From: Antennarius striatus | Lineage: Eukaryota; Chordata; Actinopteri; Lophiiformes; Antennariidae | Direction: 5' to 3' | Length of the DNA stretch: 64,000 nucleotides | Assembly (NCBI RefSeq): GCF_040054535.1 | Contig: NC_090783.1 | Location: 5,188,001 to 5,252,000, forward strand | Shown here: piece after piece, positions 1 to 11,876 of the stretch | Layout of the letters: every line of letters starts with the position of its first letter | Numbering within the stretch: position 1 is the first letter of the stretch | Notes under the pieces: generated by a model | What the model was told of the DNA's origin: nothing | The model's input: only the letters and a program-made list of their open reading frames with translations | The model's database searches: none | Program-made: the position numbers and the translations under genes

Positions 1-1154
1 TGTGAAATGATGAAGCCACACTCGTCAGTACAAAGTTTAGCATATGCTTTGTATAAATATTCATGATTCCCAGAGGATAAATCATCCGATGTTTGTCTGA
101 TTGTTCTTTTTGCATCACTGTGAAGTTGACAGTTGTTGTTTCAGGTGAAACAACTCAACTGTTATCTGAACTGCCGTGAAAACCGGTCCGGATACTGTCG
201 ACCCTCTCAGCAAGAATTGTCTTTTCATTTAGCTCCACCATCAGGTCAAATTATGGAAGTGTCAAACAATAACTTATTTTAGCATGCTAGTCCACTCAAA
301 CAGTTTGCCCGGACACATGATACCCACCGCCAACTTGTTTGCATGATATTAGCATTAAGCTAAAACCAACAGTCTACCTAAGCACGGCTTGACAGAGATG
401 GTAGTTTAGATTAAACCCAGACTAGACTTAGTCCAATTTAACTGGTAAATAAAATAAAACAGCTTTTATCAGTTGTGTGATCAGCAGAGGCGCACTTCCA
501 ATAAGTTCCATTGTACTCAGTTAGCAGTAGAGGGTTCACACACAGATTCCTCTACACATGGACGCATCTTTTAAAAGTTATCTAAATGGAAAGCACTATT
601 ATTAATGAGTTGTATTTTGGTTTTGTCGTTTGTTATTTGGTGATAGTCATTAAAACAATCATTTGCATTGATGCAGACAGACTCTGAATGCCACACAGAC
701 ACAAATCTCTTGATATGTGCGTGCGGACCAGAAATGTGTCAACTTTTGTGAGGAAGGAGCTGGTGGTCTCTCTATTCATGTGGTTCTGAATTCAGTTTAA
801 ACGTATATTTTTTAGAAAACCCCAACACAAACAGAATCAATCATCGGCTGTCACACAAACCACCAGTTATGTGGAACTCCGTGACTACACACTTTACTTA
901 TCAGTGTCTGGGTGTAAAAAAAAAAAAAAAAAAAGAACAATCATGAATATTCCTTCAACACAAAATGACTTTAGAATCCATCTTTCTTCTCTGCTCGTAT
1001 GTTTCAAAATGGAAATGATGTCAGATTTCACTATTACACCATATGAGAATTATCGCTTTTGAATGCAAGACCTACCCCTGCTCATAGCCAGAGGCACATC
1101 TGTGCACCTTCTGTGGTGGGCTTTGCTTTGTGCAGATGGGACAAGCAGATGATG

Positions 1155-1270
<116 letters not shown>

Positions 1271-1572
1271 CTAACAGACAGCCACAGGTGGACCCCCAAT
1301 GTGATAGCAACAACAAATGTCTTTTACTCTTTAATGAACTCCATCCAGACAATGTTCCCCACCACTCATCTATGCCTTCCATCGGTCTGAGCAGCCCTTG
1401 TGCATTATTGGTGCCTCAGAGCTGATTGTGCACTAATGGCCTGGGTGAATAATGTGTAATGTGTGTTACAGTCATTGACAATGAGGTCATACCTTCTAAT
1501 TTTCATTTTGTACCTCACACAGAGCTGCTTGCCAACTCCTACTACTGATACTCACACACAAATTCATGCACA

Positions 1573-1697
<125 letters not shown>

Positions 1698-1838
1698 GAC
1701 ACTTGCTCATCGACGGTCTGTGTTTGCTCAAGAGTTACGGGAACAGGCCACATTGAAGTCTGGAAGCAGGAGAACCTCCGGCCTCCAGATCTCACGGTTC
1801 GACTGATTGACCTAATGAAGACCAAAAGCTCCAATCAT

Positions 1839-1872
<34 letters not shown>

Positions 1873-2092
1873 TGTGCGCGCATGCATGTAGCATGTGTGT
1901 GGGCATGGCTTTGCGTGTGAATGGGTATCAATACCTGACCACACACACAGTGTGGATGAACTGTTATCATTTGCACATTAGACTTTCCAGAAGTTCTGTG
2001 GCCAGAAGCCGTATTATCCTTCCCTTCCCCTGCTGTCTTTAATCCCACACAAGAAGACCCACATCACTGGTCTTTCAGGTGTGTGTGTTTGT

Positions 2093-2097
<5 letters not shown>

Positions 2098-2131
<34 letters not shown>

Positions 2132-2152
2132 TGCATGTGTGTGTGTGTGTGG
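2098..2152. repeat. (GT)n microsatellite
   Basis: A GT array of about 55 bp with one short interruption (GTACGTGCAT). Confidence 0.93.
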
Positions 2153-2330
2153 AGATTGTTGGTTTTATCTGCTTCCTAGGTGGCATGGTAGCAGTGATGG
2201 GATCTTGAAAGCTCGGTCAGTGCGTCTGAATTTAAATACAGCTGGTTGAAAAATGTACACTGAGGGAAGGAGGGTGGGAGGCTGGGGGGCTAGGGGGCCA
2301 GAGGGCTGGGGGGTGGGGGTACAAGCCAGC

Positions 2331-2456
2331 GTGCCGGTCACAAGCCCGGATAAATGGAGCAGCGACAGGGAGGGCATCCGGCATAAACCCTGTGCCAGTT
2401 GAGCGATGCAGATGGTGCCCTCTGATCAAGAGGAGCCAAAAGAAGAAGATGAAGAT
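2331..2456 (+). mobile_element. Probable 3' end of a non-LTR retrotransposon
   Basis: The text contains GTGCCGGTCACAAGCCCGGA, then a GGGCATCCGGCATAAACC block, and ends in AGCCAAAAGAAGAAGATGAAG. This resembles the 3' untranslated end of RTE-like LINEs common in fish genomes, which finish in a GAAGAA-type tail. The two LINE copies at 57.4 and 60.4 kb end in a similar way (AGCCGAAAGG followed by AGAAGAAG). No reverse transcriptase reading frame is attached, so it is a 5'-truncated fragment. Family assignment is from memory of such repeats and was not searched. Confidence 0.45.
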
Positions 2457-3958
2457 AAATGTGTGTCACTAGACATCCAGAGGTCGTTCTCAATGTCATT
2501 GAAAGACCCACCAAAGACATGAAGAACAAAGTGGAAGATTCTCTTCTCTGTGAGGCTGGAACCAGACTCCGTCCCTCGATAGACCTTCCTGGGACACAAT
2601 GGCCGTCTGTTCGACCGTCAGCCGACCGGTTCCAGCTCCCGGTTTGTGCAGGATTCTCAAGACGACAGGCTGGGACAAGAGTTTGTCGGTATTTTTGCTG
2701 GAGACATGTTTCAAAATGAATAATCTCTTCTCAGAACAGCGTTTTATTTCTCTATAGATCAACCCAAAAAGGTCAATCCTGCAAACTGTTCATTAAACAC
2801 AATTTTTATCCAACATTGACATGTTTTGCTCATTAAAACGAGAGTTATTATGCAAGAAATAAGTCGGTTTTACACTGAGCTGGTTTATGGTGTGTTGATT
2901 TCTTTTTTTAGGGTTGAATAATTATGAGATTAAGCAAAGAAATAATCAAAAGAGTAGGTGGTAGTGAATATAATCAATCTGTGTGTCCTCTGGCTGACAC
3001 CACTGTTTACCTCCTATCTGTGTCTCATTGCGCTGTGAATAACTGGAAGCCTTGATCCGCTTTTACCACATAAACATTTTCTCCTCCAAGCTTTAGTGTT
3101 ATTATAATTATTATTATTTTTACAATATTGCACAAACGCCTTCATTAGCATTTTTTGCTCTCCTTTTCCCGTGGTTAATACCTGTTAATATAAGAGTTTC
3201 TAACATTTCTCTACCCCATCAAACAAGGTAATGGTGCCAATACTGTAAGCCTCTTTTATTTATCCACCAAAATTGGCATGGGGTGAGTGATAAATTGGCT
3301 CAATGGTGCGTGGGTGGTATGGGCCGCGTTCTCTGGGTGGTCATATTTGGAAAATGGGAAGTCTAATAAATGTGTATAATTTGGAGGGCATTTTCATCCA
3401 GATGTACACAAAATGTCCCAGTAGAATCAACACTGGACGTCTTTACAGGCCTCGTCTTTCTATTCTCTTCATCAGAAAAGGTGAAATTTGATGAATTTCC
3501 TTGGAAACATTCGCAAAAACAAGCTCCGTTCTTTGAGGAAAAATCACCATTTGTTCTCTTGAGGATGTGGAGCATGCGCCAGGATGAATTTGTCTTATGT
3601 TCAAAATGCTGTGCACACAATGTACTCAGTGTTTTGCCTGGAAGATTTCCTGAGGATGTAAAAGCGTTGGTTTCACTGTATGCGGCCGGCTTATGGATCA
3701 GACGACCCGCTGAGAGGAGTGACTGACAGAGGGCAGTGGGGAAGAAAGAAAGCAGCGAATAAGTGTTCTGGCTTCTTGACCCCTTAGCATGAGAAGTCTT
3801 CTGAGTTCAAACTCCAGTGATTACAAGCTGAGCTGGTATTTAAAGTGCCCCCCACCCCCCCGCCTCCCCTCCACCACCACCCCCACCCCCATTCACTACA
3901 GACTCGTGTGAGCTGTGTGTGCATGTGTGACAATCTATATGACTTGGATATAAGAGAG

Positions 3959-3959
<1 letters not shown>

Positions 3960-4014
<55 letters not shown>
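3960..4014. repeat. (GT)n microsatellite
   Basis: A pure GT array of about 54 bp. Confidence 0.95.
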
Positions 4015-4017
<3 letters not shown>

Positions 4018-5291
4018 AGTAAGGTTTTAGTAGAGTAGGTGGGCAGGGTCAGGGGTTTCTTAGTGGGGTTCTGGGGCCAGTAGGCCTTCTCCATTGTTCA
4101 AACCGGAGGGGGCATGGAGTATTGATGCCGAAGGTATTGCCTGCTTACGGTAGGGGGGTAGCAATAAGTGTGTTGGTGTCCTCATATGTTATGTGGATCT
4201 TTTGCTCCAGGAGGAACCCACAATGGGCGGGAAAGGGGAAGTAATTAGAGATGATATAGAACCAAAGGGAGGAAATTGATTCAAGAAAATGGGTGACCAG
4301 GAAGTGAGCAGGAATCTTTGTTTCCCCTTCAATTAAACTAAAATGTCTCAGTGGTCCCCCTCCTTAAGCTGCATGTGGTGGAACATATGGGGGGTGGGGG
4401 GTTCTTACTGGAAAGGGAGTTGGGGGTCTATAGGGGTGATATGGACAGATCGGTGGAGTCTGTGTGGAGGTTAATGCCGCTGTCCTCATTGAATTCTGGA
4501 ATATAAAAGTGGAATTAAATGGGAATAATAATGGGATGAGACATCAGTTTTTAAACTAAAGCAAATAAATGGAATTAGTCAAATCTGACCCATACAAGCT
4601 ATTGTTTTCTTTGTCTGTGCTAATAAGATCTTGACAGTCATCTAGTTTAGATAATTTGGTCTTAATTATTATCAGACCAATATTTTCCCACCCTGTGTTG
4701 TATTATTGTCATGTTTTTTGGGGGGATTTCAGACAATACTTTTAATAATTGACAAAATAAAACTTTAAAAAGCACCTTCCTGGTCAGAGGTTACAAATAA
4801 ACACCAAAACACCATCAAAATACAAAAGGCATCACGGATCATGAACACAGATTTAATAAACTTATTCCTGGAGCTAGATTGCATTATGTTGTGTCACATT
4901 TCTTTAATGCCGTAAAACTATCCCCGAAATTTTATTATAGGCTTTATAATAGAACACATGATGTTGATCAGTTTAATGAGTCATCTGCAGACTTTTAAAT
5001 TGTAGCTGAGAGCTGAGCTCCAATCCTTTGCTGCTACCTACATTTTAACTTTTGCGGTGTTTGTTTGGGGTAGCAGTGTTTATTCATAAGTGGAGTTAAT
5101 TGAATTTAAATGAATTTGGGGAAAAAAAAAGTGCAGATTTGTGAGCATATGGAAAAATTATGTCAAATTCCAGTTCCTCTCCCTCCCTCTGTCTCATTTA
5201 CTGTTGTTTCTCTGTTACTTGCTTGGCAAATGTAAGTATACAGTATGAATAGTTTTACAAGGCCGAGGGAGAAATAACAGTGAGGGGTGGT

Positions 5292-5395
<104 letters not shown>

Positions 5396-5750
5396 GTGGG
5401 GGTGGGATAAAGAAAGAGAAAACAGGTTGTCAGTGTGGTTGAACAGCAAAATAGCATTTTCTCCCTCGGGCTCAGCCTCCACAGATGTTTCATTCAGGCC
5501 CCATGGCAGGGCCACTCTAAAAGTGCTCCAGTCCCGACACAATTCAGCCCCTTTGTGCACTGAAGGAGAGAAGCTCAGCCCACTGTTTACTGCTCATCCA
5601 CCCCCCATCCCTCCTTGTCTAACCCCCCTCCTCAAGTTAGCAGGCGGAACAATTGGGGAGGGCCTTGCCCAGAGCTGGGGCGGTGTGGCAGGTCAACAGA
5701 ATGGGCTGTGAATCCTGTGCCTCTGAATCCTCCAGGTGGGTGGTCCAGCT

Positions 5751-5974
5751 CTCCTCTCCTCTCCTCTCCTCTCCTCTCCTCTCCTCTCCTCTCCTCTCCT
5801 CTCCTCTCCTCTCCTCTCCTCTCCTCTCCTCTCCTCTCCTCTCCTCTCCTCTCCTCTCCTCTCCTCTCCTCTCCTCTCCTCTCCTCTCCTCTCCTCTCCT
5901 CTCCTCTCCTCTCCTCTCCTCTCCTCTCATCTCCTCTCCTCTCCTCTCCTCATCTCTCCTCTCCTCTCCTCCTC
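5751..5974. repeat. (CTCCT)n pentanucleotide tandem array
   Basis: About 36 perfect CTCCT units run to 5930, followed by slightly degenerate units containing CTCAT and CATCT. One strand is all pyrimidine and the other all purine over roughly 220 bp. It has no splice sites or protein homology. Confidence 0.98.
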
Positions 5975-7208
5975 CATCCTTGTGATTAGCTCATCCACCA
6001 GGCCAGGCCTGCTGGTGCCTGGGCCCTGTAATGTGGTGATAGGTGGCCCAGAAAGGAAGCCAGGCAGGGTTCTTTTTTTAATTTTATTTTTTAGGATTAG
6101 TGGACTCCCAGTTCCTCATCACTGCGACAGACCCAGTCGGGCCAAATGGCATGAGGGGCCTGCGGTGGCCACGTGGAGCTAGTGACTGGGTGGCAGTTAA
6201 CACTAATCCTCCTGCTGATTACCACTGGCATGGGGAAATAAACAGTCATAAATGAACCTACAAGGCTGAGCACACATATTCCACCTACATAAGACAAGTA
6301 CGTAGTAACACTGGCTCCCATTTATCTACCTTCAAAAGTGCAGAACTTTAACAAATGAGGCTGATTGATCTGACAATGACATTGAGGGCTGTAACAATAG
6401 TGAGAAATACAATTCCAAGTTGCAGGAGATGTATGCAAATGTCTTCTTTCATTCAGCTAACAGATCAAAACCATCAGTCGCACATTAAAGGTATCAAATT
6501 TCAAATTCAAGAACCTGGAGCCAGAGACAGTTGTATATTATTACCTTTAAAATGACCATGTGTGTTGATTGCTCTCCAGAAATTTGCTGCCTGATTCTCC
6601 TGATCTGTGAATTCTTTATTCTTACAGGGTAATAGTAATGTTTTCTTCACCATACTATAAAATAGACTTCAGTTTCTCAGTTGCCACAGTATTAGTACTG
6701 ATCTTTAAATGTTATGTCTATTTAAACACGGACCAAATGATTTAGTCTGATACCTTTACATCTAATTTCTCATATGACGGTATAATTAAAGTTCATTCCA
6801 CACTCACTAGCTTGTCTGCATCTGGAATATTTCTCCTTAGTCACAGCGACATCTAGTGAGCAGTTAGTGATACTGTAGACAATGGAAAAACTTTTTTCTT
6901 TGTCATTATTTCTCAACAACACTTGTAACTGTTTGTAAGAACTTAAAAGCTTCTCACAGATATGAAAATATATTTGTCACAGGTTCACAGGAGGCACAAA
7001 TAGGACATATTGTTCCTTAAATTAACAAAGTTTAACGTTAAAATGAGCCAAAATAAGAGTTAAAGACGTACCTCTTATTTTCAAGCAAGAGGTAATTCTG
7101 AAGCAACACACCAGCACAATGTTTCCTCTTTATTACACCGTTTGAGCAACACTGCTCTTTGATGCATCCTGCTGTGGTCGGAGACACTCATCCTCTTTTT
7201 TTGGGTTC

Positions 7209-7216
7209 CTATATAT
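7209..7216 (+). promoter_or_regulatory. Possible TATA box of the sialomucin-like gene
   Basis: TATATATG lies about 120 bp upstream of the ATG at 7332. That spacing would give a short 5' untranslated region of about 90 nt if transcription starts 25-30 bp downstream. No experimental start site is available. Confidence 0.35.
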
Positions 7217-7331
7217 GCAGGCGTTAAGGAAGAAACGAACTGTATGAGAGCATCACCCCGAGGAGACAACTCTGATCAAATACTGAACATTTAATTCTCT
7301 CTCTCAACTGCTGCTGTCAATCAAACTCACA

Positions 7332-9108
7332 ATGTCATCAATCGCTTGGTCCTTCTTGATCCTGGGTAAGACTTTATTATTCTTTATTATTTTTAATCTG
7401 TGTCATCATTGTTATTATGAGCTAAACAAGACGTAATCAGGACCACACCTTAACATGCGGTGTTTTAGGAGCAGATTCTCCTAAAAATTCATGCTTCTAC
7501 AGGTTAAATAGGGCAGTTTGAGGATGGAGTGAACGTGTGGTTTACGGAATAAGCAAAGAAATTTCAGTGGAAATTGTTTTTTGGTGGTTAAGAGAAAAGA
7601 AGGCACTGGTGCCTGACAGAGAGAGAGGGGGTCTGGGGTTGAAAATCACCTGAAGGCTATAGTTTATTTCTCTCTGTGGAGAGTTTCCATGTTCTCCCTG
7701 TGTCTGCGTGGGTTTCCTTTGGGGTTATCCGGCATCCTCCCACACATTGACTGTATGCATCCTATGATGACCTGGTGACTTGGGTCATTTTCCTGTTTGT
7801 CCACTTCAGTAATTTTTCTTTTCTTGCAGGTTTGGTTGTGGCTTTTGTTGCAGCACAAGAGACATCAACAGTCATGGACAGTAATGCTACTCTCAGTACT
7901 CTGGATTTCTCCAGTACCACCAACATGTCCATCACCAGCAGTGCCATGAACATCACCAACATCAGCACCACACCCTCACTAACAACGAAGGAAGGTGAGG
8001 CCGGTTGTATGCATCATGTAAAGCTTTACAGGTGTCCTTATAAGATTCCATTCATCTTGTCTTCATTTTACTGTTCCTGCCATTATCACCGTCTGCATGT
8101 GGAATAACACGATTCTCTGGTTCAGGTAATGAAAGTCTGACGTCCGCAACACCTTCAACTACTACACACAGCAAAACAACAACATCCAAACCAAGAATGA
8201 AAACGACAAGTAAGTAGAAACTGCTGATCGATATTCACACGAGCGATAGAACAAAGCTCGAATGTCTGAATAGTCCGATAAAGATCAAAAGCTGTATTAA
8301 TTTTAATTATTGAAAGTAAAACAAACAACGAACAAATCGTGGATCCAGCCCTTCGTCTTGATCCACTTCACTCCTGTCTCACCCTACATTTTCTTTGACA
8401 TAGATAATCCTAGTGAGATCTGGATTACATACAGATTAAACATAGACAGACACACAGATGAAGAAATGAAAACTAACTGCATTAGAAATAAAACTAACAC
8501 AACCCTTTAGAGCTATCTAATGAACTAAAAGCCCATTCCAGCTCATTGCAATTTAAACTTTTAATACTTCTCTCAGCGACCACTGCTGAGCCGCTACTGG
8601 AAGCAAACGAGAGCACCGGTGAGTTAAAATTTGAACGTGATTATGCACAATGGTTAAAAACTATAGTTACTATGCTAACGCTACGTATAAACACAAACTG
8701 CCTTTCCTCATCCAGGTATCATCATCTTGGTTGTGATCATCCTGGTTGCTCTTATGTTTGGTGTCGTCTGCTATGTCGTACGGAAGAGAGGAAGGGTATG
8801 AATTTGAATGAATGAGATGAGACTAAAAAAAAGCTTTAGTCTTTAGCTGTAAATGAACACATGACAGAAACAGTCTATACCAGAAACACGAGGGCAGTAT
8901 TGGTTTGACCCTTTATTCAAATAAAGGTGACCTAAAGTGAGATTAGTGAGTTTTATTCTTGTTTTCTATCATGTTAGTAGTTTCCTGTCATGCTAAGCAA
9001 AAACAGAAGCTTCACGTTTAGGCTACAGGCATTAAAGTGCCCTCATTTAAAAAAAAATATATATATATAATTCCACCCCTCTGCTGATTATTGTGATATT
9101 AACATGTG

Positions 9109-9198
<90 letters not shown>

Positions 9199-11876
9199 CT
9201 ACAGCGCTACTCGGTTGACTTTTCCTCCAGACCAGACGAGGCTAACATCCCTCTCAGTGTGATGGACCCTGAGCTGCCTCGTGAGGCCATGCCCCAGAAC
9301 GGTCAGTGCACTGTACCAACAAAGGCAATGGTGTCATGTAAAACATGTGGCAGTGCTCAAATAATTCTGAACAGATTGTGTTATTTTGAGATGGCCGCAG
9401 AAACGTTATTAAACCTGAGCCGTGAACACCTTTCAGGTCTGAAAACCTTTGAAAACCCAGACCCTGCTGCAGGTACGTCGAAAGAACCAGAGGTAAACGT
9501 TGAAGTCCAAGACGAGCAGAAAGGTCAGACCAAAACCTTTTTGTTGTTGTTGTTGTTGTTGTTGTTTTTTTGTTTTTGTTTTTACAGTTCCAACCTCAGA
9601 GAAACGTTGTGAATTTAAGGATATGTTAAGGGCTAATTTTGTAGGTTACATTTTCCTTCCTCTTTTCTAAGGTCAGAATAAAAGGAAGTACAGTTTGTTC
9701 CACCCCTCTGCTCTCAGTATTAACACAGACACCTTGACATAGATTCTTGCAGGCATGTTTAAACCAGACGGAGATGTGTTTTTTTCCCACAACAAGGCAT
9801 TTTGAATGAAAACAAATATGTTTGAGTTTGGTTGTATTTGAAAAAATCTTATAGGAGGAAAATTCTGCATATCAGACTGACTCATACCTGCCTTGAAAAA
9901 CAATTTTGAAATGTCTGTGGAAAGAGTATGCACAACTGACACAAGTGACTTCCTCACTTTGAGACAGGCTTGAAATGAGTCCTGCAGTACTCATGTTGGC
10001 CACCAGGTGGAAATGGAAGCCTAGTAAAGACGAGGTGACCCTTCAAATATCCCACTCTTGTTCTCGTTTCATGAGTGTATTGTTGGGAATAGTTCAAATC
10101 CTAATGAACAAAAAAGTTATTAAATAAGAAATTTTCAAAATCCATATATTAAAAGCCAAAAAGTCACCTCATTGGCAGAAAGAATCTGACTTGTCTCTTG
10201 CTGACTTGCTGACTGGTTTTGATCTCATGCGTTTTAATGATGGACCTCTGAAGAAAAGCAGATGCTTGCCAAATCATGATGCTAAATTACAACATCTTAC
10301 GACATTGTCTGTGACAGGAATTCCCCCAGAGACAGTCATCTTTTGTGCCCAGTATGTTTATTACACCCAAAAACCTGACCCATTCCTCACCCATGACCTC
10401 AGTGAAAAAGTAACGTAGTCTCCCTTCATCATCACAAACCCACTGGTAAAAGATCTTTGGGTTTGGTTAGTAGATAATGTGATCATAGTGCAGTGAACTG
10501 AAACAAGAAGACATTGTTAGACTATAATCAGGTGTGCTCTCATGTATGTGAATTATTTTCTCAGGGAATGAGGTAAGCATGAAACGCAACACAATAATAC
10601 TAAATGCTAATATGTTGCGACAATACAAAAATTCCAGGGTAATGTTTCCCGTGTGCATTAGCATGTTAACATGTCAGGAACATTGCATTCTAGCACACCG
10701 ACTGCAATGTCATGACGTTTGTAGATATTCAGTTTTAAATGCAAGTATTGGACAAAACAAAGTTTTGATATTATGCTGGATCTGCAGACAGGTGTTCAAC
10801 TCAAGGGGGGTTAGTGAGCAGATAGTGGTACAGTAAATAGTAATTGCTAAGTTAAGGTGACACTAAGTGACTTTATCTGTAAGTAACATGTAAGATATTT
10901 TCTTTGTTTGCTCAAAGGTCTAAAATGTTTATTTAAATACTAGAGTTTAACCGATAACAGTTTAAATTACAAGTCAGGTCAAGGGTCTACTTATAATAAA
11001 TGGTCTGGTCATCTGCTATAAACCGAGCAGACGTGGTGATTCTCTGGAGGCCGGAAAGATGCCCGAGGAGATATTTTACTCATGGCAGAATTATGTGCAG
11101 AGTAACAGTCACCTTCTTCTCCCCTTCATCTCCGCTTTCCCTCCACCTAACCCCGGGTCAGATAATGATGGGGCCGCCCTACTTTCCCACAGCCTCCACC
11201 AGCTGTGTGGCTGTGGTTCATTAAGAAGTGGTCAGTAATCAGCTGCCTCATTACCGACATGGTGGCCTCATCATACGCATCTGACGGAGGGAAATCCCCC
11301 TGACAAAACCATCTCGGGCGGTACGAGAGGGAAAGCTGCGATTATGCAGGCGCTACGTACAGAATGCATCCGCCCACATATGAAGTCCTACATGACACAG
11401 ATCGTGGAGCAATGTCCCAGCAACATGACACAATCAATTCATTACAACACTTCAAATTCCTGTTTAACCTACGTAACGGTTTGGCTTTACCAGCGTATCC
11501 AACTGACTCACACCAACGTGTTGTTTTCATTCAGCCACACCTTTGTTTAAGTTTATATACCCAATGACGAAACTGTTTTTAATATATTGATGTCACTGAT
11601 AGCTGAAAAATCAGGATGTGGTTGCCGTTCACAGTTGAACCTGGTGACTCCAGCACAGAGGCGGCGGCGGCGCCTCCCCAGGACAGGGCCGAGAGCGAAC
11701 TTGAAAACGGGGGCGACGCCCGGAGTCCTGCCTCACCTGTGGAGGAGAAAAACATGGAGGAGAAAACCGGTGACGGAGGAGCCGTCTCCGATAAAACGTC
11801 AGAGGAACCGATGAAGGAGACAAATGAGAGCAACAGCAACAACACTGACGTCACTCAGCAGACGGGTTGGAATTGA
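7332..11876 (+). CDS. Mucin-like single-pass type I membrane protein; candidate glycophorin-locus gene
   Basis: Eight exons join in frame to 276 aa: 7332-7365, 7830-7994, 8126-8209, 8577-8618, 8716-8795, 9205-9301, 9437-9523, 11635-11876. Residues 1-21 form a signal peptide split by intron 1. Residues about 22-108 are a Ser/Thr-rich stalk with six N-glycosylation sequons (NAT, NMS, NIT, NIS, NES, NES). A hydrophobic span at about 109-130 is followed by RKRGRR, and the acidic cytoplasmic tail runs to 276. Exon joins are phase 1 except the one after the membrane exon, which is phase 0. I do not recognise the protein by sequence. It lies upstream of frem3 in the same orientation, which is where GYPA/GYPB/GYPE lie relative to FREM3 in human. 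The tail motif PDEANIPLSVMDPE resembles glycophorin A PDTDVPLSSVEIENPE. Against this, the tail is much longer and the membrane span lacks the glycophorin GxxxG dimer motif. Alternatives are another sialomucin or a TMEM154-like protein. The last exon's acceptor is only moderate, so the C-terminus is the least certain part. A possible poly(A) signal (AATAAA) is at 12891. Confidence 0.72.
9106..9194. repeat. (GT)n microsatellite abutting a splice acceptor
   Basis: About 43 uninterrupted GT units end ten bases before the acceptor of exon 6 of the sialomucin-like gene (TTTTCCTACAG, exon from 9205). The transcribed strand is therefore a long UG repeat directly upstream of the 3' splice site. Confidence 0.95.

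Noticed and set aside
5751-5974. Tandem array considered as CRISPR-like
   Set aside because: Units are contiguous pentamers without spacers, in a vertebrate genome.
5615-6182. Open frames with Leu-Leu-Ser-Ser-Pro repeats
   Set aside because: They are a direct translation of the CTCCT array, open in all frames and on the reverse strand too.
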